NCBI RefSeq assembly: GCF_002078875.1
Contig: NC_034419.1
Span: forward strand, 18,415,516-18,479,515
DNA: 64,000 nt
DNA from: Numida meleagris
Lineage: Eukaryota > Chordata > Aves > Galliformes > Numididae
Reading direction: 5' to 3'
The stretch's first letter is position 1. The number at the start of each line of letters is the position of its first letter. Shown here one piece after another: positions 48,761-59,800 of this stretch. Made by a program: the position numbers and the translations under genes. The notes below the pieces were generated by a model, which saw only the letters and a program-made list of their open reading frames with translations, had not been told where the DNA came from and ran no database searches.

Positions 48761-51700
48761 GAAACCGCTGCAGAGAAGCTAGAGGGGGAGGGTTCCAGCA
48801 GCACGGAGATGGCATTAATGGCAGAGACTCGGACAGGTTCAGGTCTAAGGCCCCAGTGTGCTACGCTTAGTCTGAATGAGTTCAACACCAAAATGCAATG
48901 TAAGAGTGCACGGAGCCTTCTCTTGAGCGTGCCCTCATCTCCCTTGTTAATGGCACGTGGTGCAACTGAGCATCACCTCAGAACAAGGAATGAGGAAAAA
49001 GTAAATTAATGTTAAATTGCCTGGGTACGTGTGTTTGTGTCCCTGTCCTGGGACTTGGATGTTTCATGCTTAAAGATGGATTTTACCAAGTGTGGTACAA
49101 GAAGTCTTCATGGCAAGAACACGGCTGTGAAGTGGAGGGGAAAAGGAAAACCCCACTTTTCTTCCCAAATGAACACCAAGCCCTGTTAGTGCACTCCTCG
49201 GGCTCTTCTTGCAGGAGCTTCAGTGCAGGTGGCTGAGCATCAGTTTGTCACAAGCCAGGTGAACGGCAACATGCTAATGTGCAAGCTGAGCGGGTCAGGA
49301 ATGGAAAAATACTTTATGGATGCATAACAGCCTCTTACTTTGCCCTTGGGAGAGATAGCAATTTGCTGCTAGTAGCAAGAAGCAAATTGCTACCCCACTC
49401 CGTGCCAGCTCGGCTGGCTGGGACTTTGCGATCGGAGCAGCGGCTCTTCCCGCTCACCGCCCCTCTGCTAAGGAGCTGGGGGAGTAGCAGGTGCTCACGC
49501 CTGCTTTCCTGTGTGCCATAAATCCACAGTCCTGCTTTGGTATGGAAGGTACGGAGCCTGAGGCGGATCCTGCGCCGAATGCATCCACTGGGTCCTCCAC
49601 TATGCCGAGAGAAATCTTTACTCATTATGTGGGATGTTAATTGCATATACTTAATATCATTTTCCCTGTACAAATTGGGACTGCGCAGCAAAAGGAAGCA
49701 TGGCTAGATAGAAGGCTCTTAGTTTGTTTTCTTTTGTATTTGTACTGGAAAGGAACGCTACTTAGCTCTATTGGCTTTATGAAATTTTATTGTGTGTTAA
49801 AATGACAGTGCTGGGAGTCTTCACAGGCATGCATTCCAATTATCTATCATTAGTCCCTTTTGTCCTGTGACGTACTTAGAAAATCAGCAGAGTGCAGGAA
49901 AATAAAAGAATACAAATTTAATTACAAAACCAAGTCACCCTTGCTGCTTCAGGGTCAGAAAACGTAAACACTCCTTTTATGCAGAAACAGGGATCTTAGC
50001 GCCATGCAGTAAGAGATCTATGAAAATGCAAAGTAATTATAACTTATTTTCTCCTTTCAAATTTCCAAAGCAATTTACTGAAATGGCAGCAAAGTCTAGG
50101 TATCCAAATTCTCCTGGAATTCTTCTGGAACTCAAAGCAGTCTGCTAAGATGACTTGCCCTTATTAAAGCCGTGGGATTCTGGCTGTGTCATTATGGAAT
50201 TCAAGAAAACCAGCTCAACTCCATCAGCTGGGACAGTTTTCTGGTATATCTTGCCTACTCGTTCTCATTGCTTGTTTTCCTAGAATTCCTTTCTGCCTTG
50301 TTTCTGTACTTCCATCAGCAAGGTTTATATTCTTGTGTTCTCTCAGGAGACTAAATGAAGCAATTACAATGGCAGTTTGATCCTGAACAGCATCCAACTT
50401 CCAGCTTCTAATCCGGAGGACTTCTGAGAACTTTTATTGGTGTCATTTACCCATCATCTTTATGCTCCTAAGTCATTACTTGGCAGGCAGCTAATCTCTT
50501 CTGCACAGGGTTTAATTATTCTCTTTGCTCTCGCTGATTACACTGTGCTCCAGAATTAAGACACTGATTTCACTGTTATTTAAAATATTACAGAAATAGG
50601 ACTTTTCAGCAGTTGGCAGAAAAGCTGAGGTGTTGCCTAGCATTTCTCTGTGTTGCTAGTGTTTTTCATCTCCTAGTGCTGCAGTGCTAGCATAGACAAC
50701 TCTTGCTGGAAGCTTTTGTGATCATCTATCTCATCACGGAGACAGGTCACGTGCAAATTAGCCTGTTTGATCCTTACAGTCTGCCTGAAATATCTTCTGC
50801 TCCTCTTCTTTTTCCCTGGCTGCTGCTTTTGCAGCTGAAACAACAGCAGAGGAAGAAGTATGCAAACCAACTCAGCAGCCTGGCGTGCTTTCTAACTGAA
50901 ATAGTCTAAGCAAGCCAACAATTAATTGTAGATTAGGCAGCATTAAAAAAAATTAGAATTCACACACACAAACAAAAAAACACTTCTTGCAAGGTGTTGT
51001 GGTATCTACTACTTAGTATTTTTTCAGTATTTCCTCCCTGAATTCTTGAAGTTTTAGCTCCTTGGACCCTTTTTTGTATTTACATGCAACCTAAGCCCAG
51101 CCCCTTGCTTGCTAGCGATCTGATAGGACTCTATTCCTCATTGCTCTTTACTCCACAGTACTTCTGAGTGTGAAATGTCATTTCCAGGCTGCCCTAGCAT
51201 TTCATCTGTTCTTAAAGCTGTAAGATTATAGCAGCCTTATGAAGTCATTATGCTTGCAACAGCATCCAAAAGAGAAACGGAAACTTTTTCTTGTGTTGGA
51301 AATGTCTGTGATTATCTTCCCAGTACCCCTTCAAATCTAGCAGGTTCTTTGCACGACTTGGTCAGTATTTGTGGCTGAAGGGCCTTCACTGGCACAGCCT
51401 CCACAGTCACTGAAGAACTGACCCAGCAGAGGTGTTCTGTGAGAGAAAACATAGCCTCTGACATTCCAGAGAGGCTGCAGAAGGAGCTAGAGACAAGGAG
51501 CTGACAAGACTGTTGTAGGAGGAGCAAAGAGAGGTGCCTGAAACACTCTGGACAACAAACTGGTGGCTTGCAGATGGGATGGAGCAGAACATCCCCAGGT
51601 CACTCCTGCTGTCTCCTGCGCACCCCAGCTTCATGCTGTCAGGCTACGGGAATCCCCCCAACCATGGTTCACTTTATGTGCAACTTCTCACATACTGCTG

Positions 51701-52000
51701 CTGCTCTTCTGAGCACCAGTAACAGAGCTCTGCACGCTGATAGCATGCGCCATGGGCACAGCTCCTCGCTTTGGCTGCAGGGACTGTCCTTCCACCGCTG
51801 CCCAAAGCACAGCGCCTACATGCACCCGGCGTTCCGGCCCTCGCCTCCCTTGGCTGCTGAGCTCTGCCAGAGATTAGATTTGATTACATGGGAATTCATT
51901 AGGATTACCTAACGACATTAGGCACCATTACTCTGCCAAATTTCTGATGAGTAATGGCTTTGTAGTACCGCAGCCAGGGATGGAAACGGCAGAGCTCCAC
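48761..52000. other. SUMF1-ITPR1 intergenic spacer
   Basis: About 3.2 kb between the two CpG islands, with no coding exon or repeat recognised. It may hold shared upstream regulatory sequence for the divergent SUMF1 and ITPR1 promoters. AT-rich stretches near 50.7-50.95 kb and 51.87-51.94 kb contain several TAAT/GATTA-type sites. Confidence 0.6.
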
Positions 52001-52499
52001 CGCTGACCTTTGCTTCAGTTTCTAAGGGGCGGCAGCTTCCGCACATCTGCGCTCAGCGGCACCGTCATGACTTCTTGGCGGCATCTCGCTGAGGGAGCGG
52101 CCCGGCGGGCAGTGTGCTCGCAGCCCTCAGCCGGGCCTGCCCCCGCAGCTCCGCGGCAGCAAAGCCCCGGCAGCGGGCACTGCTGGCTGCCTGCGGTGAC
52201 CCGAGGCCGCGGGTGGGTGCGGGGGTTGGTTCCCGCACCGTACGCCCGCAGCCGAGCTCCGGACGTGCCCACCTGTACCCCACGGCAGGCAGAAAACTGC
52301 GGTGTAACCACGAACCGCGTACCCAGACGAATATTTTAAAGACAACCCGTTGTATTTACAATAAACAAAAGCAAGCGTCGCTTATTTACCACTGCTGCGC
52401 GCTGCTTTCAGCAGCGGCGTCGGCCTGCGCCGCTGACACGGACCCCAACCCGGCAGAGCTCTCCCTGAGGTAACTCCGCGGCGGGCCCGCGCTCCCGGC

Positions 52500-52618
52500 C
52501 CGGCTGTGGGCGCGGCGGTGGGCGGGCGCGGGGCACGCCGGGAGCTGTAGTTCCGTCANCCGGCTGTGGGCGCGGCGGTGGGCGGGCGCGGGGCACGCCG
52601 GGAGCTGTAGTTCCGTCA
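52500..52618. repeat. Exact 59-bp direct duplication around a single N
   Basis: Bases 52500-52558 and 52560-52618 are identical, separated by one N at 52559. This is what an unmerged contig overlap looks like, so the true genome probably has one copy. Confidence 0.95.
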
Positions 52619-52683
52619 GGGCTCTGCCCGCCTCCAGCGCGCGGCGCGCGGCGCGGCCGGGACTCCGCTTCCCAGAAGGCCCC
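52532..52683. promoter_or_regulatory. ZNF143/THAP11-like motifs in ITPR1 promoter
   Basis: On the minus strand 52551-52532 reads ACTACAGCTCCCGGCGTGCC, close to the ACTACAATTCCCAGNATGCC element. It recurs at 52611-52592 because of the duplication. On the plus strand about 52662-52681 reads ACTCCGCTTCCCAGAAGGCC, a weaker match ending just before the TATA box. Confidence 0.5.
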
Positions 52684-52690
52684 GCGCGGC

Positions 52691-52698
52691 TATATAAA
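52691..52698 (+). promoter_or_regulatory. ITPR1 TATA box
   Basis: TATATAAA in a very GC-rich context. A CA dinucleotide 30-31 bases downstream (52721-52722) is a good transcription start. Confidence 0.7.
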
Positions 52699-52721
52699 GC
52701 GCGGCGGCGCGCTCGGAGCGC

Positions 52722-52843
52722 AGTAACCATGTGGATGCGTGGCTGAGGCGGCGGTTCGGCGCAGCCTTCATCCTAACGGAGCGGGCAGCGCCGCCGGCCA
52801 GCATGGGGCTGCACCGCTAGCCCGCCCCGCGCGCCGCAGCCAG
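52722..52843 (+). other. ITPR1: ITPR1 non-coding first exon
   Basis: It runs from the TATA-predicted start to the donor CCAG|GTAGGG at 52843/52844. It contains two tiny upstream ORFs (52729-52746 and 52803-52820) and no long frame. The next exon that I can prove is the coding exon at 63.5 kb; extra leader exons in between are possible. Confidence 0.6.
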
Positions 52844-53445
52844 GTAGGGATGGGGGGCGGCTGCGGGCGGGGGGGCGAGGGCTGCGGGCCCGGCGGGAGT
52901 CCGCTCGGTGCCGCGCTACCGCTGCGGGTGGGAGAACTCTGCTCACGCCGCCCGGGTCCGCGGTGTGGGCAGCGTGCGGAGCGGCGCGCGTGGCCGCCGT
53001 GGGGCTCGGCTGTTAGCAGCGCCGTGCCCGTGCGGCCGCTCGGGTTCCTCAGTGCTCTTCGGGCTCCTCTCCCCGCGCGGTGCCGCCGTCCCATAGCGCA
53101 CGGGACCCCCGGCCCCGCGGTGCTGCCCCGTTCCGAAGGCCTCGAGCTGCGCTGCCGGCGGCCCGGCCGTGTGCGCGGGGTGCGAGCTGCTGAGCCCGCT
53201 CCTTCTCCTCCGAAGTTGCTCCGTGCTGAGGCACCGCGCTGCCGGGCGCTGCGTTGGGCTGCTCCCTGAGCACTGCTGGGAACCCGTCTCCTCGCACAGC
53301 CATTAATGCCCCGCGGTTCTGGCTGTGGCAGCGGGCCGCCGGGTAACCGCTGCGAAGAGTGTCACGGCCGTAACGGGGCCCCGCGGGAAGCTTTGGCGAA
53401 GGAGCGCTGCTCCGGGCCCGGGAGCCAGCTCCAGGAGGACGTGGG

Positions 53446-53857
53446 GCGGTTGGAGCGGGGCCAGGGGAGGCCGTGGAGATGACAGGCTGGAGGAACACCT
53501 CCGCTGGGAGGAACGGCTGAGAGCTGGGGAAGAGACGGCTCCAGGGGGACCTCGCTGCGGCCTTCACTGCCTGAGGGGAGAGCGACTTTGTACGCGGTCT
53601 GATAGCTATAGGAGATGGGGGAATGATTTTAAATGGTGACAGAGGAGATCTAGATTGGATATGCGGAGACAGTTCTTTACTCAGAGAGTGGGGAGGCCCC
53701 GGCAGTGCTGCTGCCCCATCCCTGGAGGTGCCCGAGGCCATGGATGGGCCCAGGGCAGCCTGAGCTGGGTGGCTGCCAGCCCACGGCAGAGAGGGGCTGG
53801 GGGGCCTTAGGGGCCCTTCCAACCCAACCCTTCTATGGCTCTGTGATTCTGTGATAA
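53446..53857 (+). mobile_element. CR1 retroposon 3' fragment in ITPR1 intron 1
   Basis: A sense-oriented CR1 3' end of about 410 bases. Diagnostic text includes GGTTGGAGCGGGGCCAGGGG, GGAGGAACGGCTGAGAGCTGGG, GACAGTTCTTTACTCAGAG, CCCATCCCTGGAGGTGCC and CCTTCCAACCCAACCCTTC. It ends in the characteristic degenerate ATTCTGTG repeats. It is 5'-truncated and non-coding. Confidence 0.92.
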
Positions 53858-56800
53858 ATAGAGCTGACCCTCGTAAAACCCAGCAACTTGCAACCGTGTG
53901 AATGGGCAGTGATCAGTGATCGGTGTGTGTAAACAAAAAGGAGTCATTGTGAGTGTAAAAAACACAAACAATTCCATTGTTTTTCCAAACAAATTGTTAC
54001 AGGAGTGCTGTCAAGTAGAACTGTTTATCTAGCTAATTACTTCTAATGTTTTTTAAGCCATCTTTTTCTGTCAGTAATGATTTTTTCTTGTTAAAACACC
54101 TTGTACTACCCTGAGACTGAAGACTTTGCCCAGCTGTGTTTCCCCTGCTCCCACCTGCTTGTTTTGTAGTGTTCATTAAGCCTTGAAATAGGGAACTGGG
54201 TTCTCTTTTGCAGAGGTTCATAAATTAGGAACTAAACCAACAGAGTAACCCTGGTTTGCCTTTGCAATCGTGGGGTGGAGCTTAACTGTGGGAAATTGTC
54301 TTCTAAGATTTGCTGGCCATGAGCACCAGCACTGGAGCGTGGAGAGCATGAGGGTGCACACATGGCTGGAGCCTTTGGTAGCGACTGTTGGAGCTACAGG
54401 TGTGGGGAGGGGCACCCAGCAGCAGTCCCTGGTTGTAAATGAAGGGGGGAGGAGGGGTCATTGGGTCTTATGGCGCTGCACCGTAGAGATGGATGCTATT
54501 GAGGCCAAACTTGTGTTTCAGTGCTGTATAAAGCAGCACCCAGGCATGCAGAGCCCCATCTTGTCTTCTTGTTCTGCCCCTTGGATGGAGCAGTCAGCGA
54601 GCTGACCGCATTGCTCCCTGGTGACGCTGTGCAAGGTCCTTGGTGCGCTCCTTACGAGTCTGCAGTGCAACAAGTGGTGAAGCATAATGAGATCTGAGGT
54701 GCTGTTAGGCCATGGCTGTAAAGGCAGCTGTGGTTGTAGGGCTGTACCTTGGGGCAGGAGGGCTGCAGGACCCCACAAGTGGGTGGAAGGGAAGCAGCTC
54801 ACAGAGCAGCTTAGGGAGATTGAAGGGGCTTAAAGCTGGAAAGTGGAGTGCTGGGAGAAAGTTACGTAAAGGCAGCAGTTCTGTCACATTGTGGCTGTGA
54901 TATGAATCTGGGTTCATAAACATCTTCCTTATGGAATGTTCCAAATGAGTTTCTGCTTCCTGACGTAGTTCTTTCACTTGTTCCTATTGCTTCAGTAGCT
55001 TTTTGTTGTGTAATAGTACAGAAGATGAGGGGAAAAAACATTCAGCAGTTCCCTACAGCCACTGTACTCCAGCCTGAGTGCACGCAGGTGCTGATTTACG
55101 GGTACTGTAAGGCAGGGGACTACAAAGCCCATTGGCAGATCCTATCCATGTCTGTGGTGACTCAGAGTGGTTCTGTCATGCATCTCCCATTTGGGAAACT
55201 GTAGCTCTAACTGGAGTGAAGCTGAAGAATTCAGCTGTGGGTTCTAAACTCAGAAAAGCTTATTTCCTAGTTGTGGTTTTGGCGAAGCCTATCAGATCTT
55301 GCATCAGAATGAACTTATTTTTCCTTCCTAACAGTGTTGTATAGTGAGAAGAAAGTCACTATGGACCTGGACAAGTTAACTCTGTGGAGAGAAAAATGCG
55401 TGAGGAGTGTGTATGGAAGCAGGCGTTACTTTGCTGGCATACAGCTAGCAGCAGTGTAACTGTCCCTGTGTGCCAGATTGCTCACTGGTGGGGTGGAGCA
55501 GGGAGCTCAGTGTTTGTGCTTCTCCCATCACTGCTGAGCAGATCAGCAAGGGCTGGTGAAAGGCTCTGGGAAAAGGGAGTGCTGAAGTGAAATTTTGGAT
55601 TAAGATGTTAACAATGTTTCTGCTGTTGGAGTAACCTGATACTGACTTATAGGGAAAGAGGCCTGGATACCGAAACCAGATGGAATGATGTGTACTTAAA
55701 GGATTCATTCTCTCCTCATCCCTGCCCTGTGCTGTGTGTCTGAAGTCAGAAGGCGGTGATCTCTGTCCATGTACACACAAGAAATCTGATCACAGTAGGC
55801 CAAAAATGTCTGCTGCCAGAGGACTGTGGCTTTTTTTAAATAATTTCTGGGAATTGCTTAGTAGCAGTTTAGTGTGAAAATTTTACAAATATTTGGCTTG
55901 CACCCTGGCAATCTCTTTCTTCCTCTTGAAAAATTGAGAAATCTGCCAGGAAGTTCTGAAGAAAGAAGTGTTAATTGTAATGTGATATCCATGCCCTGTC
56001 TGCAGCCCATGCAGACCTGGAGACACAGGGGCAGATGCTGTTTGCTGATGGTGCTTGATCTAAAGGGTTAAATGAAGACTGTTGTATCTTCTGATTGAAA
56101 TAACTCAGCATTGGCCGCTTCTCCATCTGCAAGGGTTAAGCAGATTCAGTTGCTAATACTTGTTGTAAGTTGGTAGAGTATTTCAGACCTTTGCTTCAGA
56201 AGAGTGACTCGTGCTTGTGTTCTAGAACATGGCTGCTGGGAGGCCAACACGTTCACCCAGCCCGAGAGCTTGAGCCTCCCCTGCACCGCAGCCACAGCGG
56301 CTGGGTTTTTTGGGTCAGGAGGGTGCAAAGTAGGTCCCCTGGCCACCAGTGGTTGCCCACGTGCTGGTCATGTGCTGGCGGGGGCTCCTCCTCCTCCTGG
56401 TGCCTTGTCCCAGGCACTTGGGCTCTCTCTGCAGACCTGGCTGCCTGCTGAGGTGTCCAGGAGAGAAGGAGCGAGCTCACCCCAAAGGGCTGCTGCGGCT
56501 GGGAGCCGGGTACGACTCACAAGCCTTCAGCTGGAGAGCCCTGCTAGGGGAAGAGAAGCGTTGGCGCTACCCCCGGTGGGGACCTGAAGCTACCAGGAGC
56601 CATCCTGCAGAGCCCAATCCTGGAAGGAGACTCCAGCGATACCATGGAGGGCAGAGAACCTCCGCCAAGGTAAAGGAGGAGGTGGGAAGTAGAGCGCTCA
56701 GGAAAGGTGAAAGAGTTGTGCGAGGAGAGTTTGGGGAGATGGACAGGCAGAAGAAAGATGCTCTGCTAGATGTAGGGAGCATTGCATTTGCTAGAAGCTC

Positions 56801-59800
56801 GCAACTCTTGAGGAAAGAAGTGTGGGCTGTAGGAAACAGCCCATTGTGAGTGAGGGCTGGTAGGTGTATGGTTATGCAGGGTGCTGTGTTCTATGTGCTT
56901 TCCTGCCCTGGCCAGGCTTCAGTAGATGCTGTAAACCATGCTCACTCTCCTTACCCGTGACACTGGTTGCTCTGTTTCTTTTGGCGTGTTCCGAGCCTCT
57001 CCTGCTAATAAAATGTTCTGGAAAACACCATGTGCTTGTAGGGCCTCACCTGGAGGCTGGCATCTAGGCTGCTTTCTCCCATCAGGTCTAAAGCCAGTAA
57101 GTATGGACTTCAGTAACCATCAGCTTCACCAAGTGCTGCCCTCTTGTAATGGAATTAAAAAGTTGCTGTCAGGTCACATTTGGTTTGAAACTTTAAAAAT
57201 GATTTGTTCCCTGACAATGCATCTCTGATAGGTGCTCTTTTTTGGCTCCTGCAGATGCCTGTCAGTGGGATTTGTCAGCTGTGTTTCTGCCATCAGCCTG
57301 ACAGCTGCTGCAGGAGATGCCTGTCACAGTGTTCTCCTGCCCAGCGCCTGGTTAGGAGTGTTTGGGTGAATTTTCTGTCACAGCAAGGTGCCTGTTTGCC
57401 TACCTGGCTGCTCTGGACAAGTAATAATAATCAGTGTCACGCGTATTTGTTTACTTGTATTTAGGATGTTCTTGAGGCTGAAGTTGGCGAAATGTGTTCC
57501 TTTATGTGTGTTCCTTTATGTTTCTTTTTCTTAAACTGAGCTTCATTGCACCTATTAAGTATTACCTTCTGAGTAACTTTCTGATAGGAATGGTGACTGT
57601 AAATAAATTGGTTTATCTGCGCAGCAGCAAGAAGTATGGCTAGAACGCAGTTAACTTGGCCATCATCATGCTGGATGAATTTAGGTGTATCTTCCAACTT
57701 ACTCCAAGAGTAGGGAAAATGTGTGCTTGAGCGCCGTGCAGCGGGAGCACATTGGGAGAGGTGTTGCCGCAGGCTCTGGGCTCAGCCTGCTGCGTGCCCT
57801 GCGCTAAGTCCCACGTGCCACCGCCTCCTCCTCCTCATCCTCCACCTGCAAACTGTAGAAAAATCTGCGTTTTAAGCATTAAGACTTCTCTGAGAAAGTA
57901 CGTTTCTCCTTTTTAATCTAACAGTTCATCAAAAGAAAATTTCTGTGGATAGCAGGCTCCTGGGCATGAAAGGCTGCAGTTAAATGGAAAACAAGATCAT
58001 GTGGTAGATAAACATACTGTGCTGATATCTTTTAAAATGTGTAATCTCTAAGATGACAATACCAGTCCCTGCTGTTGGAGCCTGCAGCCTTTGCTCCATG
58101 GCCCCAGCTCTTCTGCTTTGCCTTTCCCGCTGGGGTACGTGTGCTATGATCTGTTAAACCAGAAGCTTCGAAAATGGCAGTGCTGCATCCTGCAGCCCCA
58201 GAGGAGTGATTATTCGCTGGGTGATCTTTAAAAGGGGTGCTTCCTCCTTGCTTTGGCTACTTTAATGGCATTCTTATGAACCTTTCTCACAGCCCTCCGG
58301 GAGGAAACCTTCCTTTATTCTTTTTTTTAATTGAAATAAAAATGGGAAACACAAGCTTTTTTGTTTCAGTTTTCATGAGGGGAATTGCACCTGTAAAAAT
58401 AGATACAAAATGCTGGGGTGTTCCCATCTCAAGCACATGGAAATCATTAGGAAAGTGTGTGTTAGGAGCAACATTGGGTTGAGGCTATACGTCCAACTTT
58501 TGGATCGGATAATAATCTTGTGAAGTTTCAGTTTGCAGAAGTGCTCCAGCACTCGACTTTTGCTTAAATCTAGGGAGTCATGGGGTGTTTAAAAGATGTA
58601 ATCCTGCATGGCCTAATTCAGAAATACCAGGGACCCAATTCTGCTTGATTCAAACCCTTAGGTTTGCATGGTTTGCTGGGTTCCCAGCTGACCGAGTCTT
58701 TGTGATGTTGGTGGTGCCTGCTAAGTGAGGGGAGTCTTCCTATGCGTGGCAATGGCTTTGCCATTAAGCAGACCTTTGTTTGCTTTTTAGCTTTTGTTGT
58801 CTCTACTCTTAACAACCAGATTTCTTTTCTGTTAAAAACCAAAACTGAACTTTGGCTGTGGAGCTTCCCGTCTGCAGGATTAACATGAGGCAGTTCAGCA
58901 CAGTTTGAGATTCAGAGCTTACCTAAAAAATCGAAATAGGGAAGAAGACTTTGATAAAGTGCTGCCCCAGTTTCTGAAAAGCACGTATAAAATCACAAGT
59001 CTCTATTTAATTGAGCAATAAACCGCAGTGAAAATATGATAATAGAGAACTGAGCACATCGTGGGACTACAGGGCACAGCGAGGAACTTTCTTGTTCAAA
59101 ATAAACATTATTAGAGCCATCTTCAAAAGATTAAGTCATTTGTAGTGCAGTTGCTGGAAATCAGCTGTCAGTGATGAGACTTACTTAGTCTTGTTTATTT
59201 TACAAGTAGGATTTGCAGTCATAGGTTAGAGTATTAAAATCCCACACAAAGCAGATGCATGAGACATGGTATCAGCAAAATAGCTTGAAATTCTTTGAGA
59301 AGCCTTTCAGTGCTCAGTTGCTGGAGGTGAGGAATAGCACGCTGCAGGAGTCTTGGTTCAGTGGGTCCCATCTGTAAGGAGGAACTTCAGATGAGGCCTT
59401 GAGTCTTGCCCAAGGAAAGCAAACCCCAGCGTTGCTCTGAAGCCTGCTTGCTTCTGAACGTGAAGATTGGGATGAGTGATGGGAGAAATTAGTGTGATAT
59501 GTTTACAAAGCAGTTGCATTTCCTATTCCGAGATCTTGAAAAAGCAGATGTCTCATTAAGGTATTTGATATGTAACAGTCAGTTTGATTTCTAAGTGTTT
59601 TCACTGTTAATTCTACTTTAACTCCCATTAAGAAGTGTGTTTGCATGAGAACGTGGGGTGAAATCTCTCAGCCGTGTTTCAGTGACTGCATCAGCCTCGC
59701 CGCGGCTGAATCAAGGTCGTTGGGCTGAGCACATGGCCTGCCTGTGCTGCTTCTACTTGTTAGCATTCACTGCGTGCAGCGCAGCTCATTGTGAGGCTGT

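Larger units (their letters stand above)
52010..53420. promoter_or_regulatory. ITPR1 CpG island
   Basis: About 1.4 kb of CpG-dense DNA covers the ITPR1 promoter, the first exon and the start of intron 1. Long open frames on both strands here (for example minus 53049-53822) are GC-composition artefacts with Ala/Pro/Arg-rich translations. Confidence 0.75.

Noticed and set aside
53049..53822. 257-codon minus-strand frame in ITPR1 intron 1
   Set aside because: It is half CpG island and half antisense CR1, Pro/Ala/Arg-rich.
56349..56849. 166-codon plus-strand frame as a possible ITPR1 leader or new exon
   Set aside because: No recognisable domain, no strong acceptor at its start, and no evidence of splicing to the ITPR1 coding exon.
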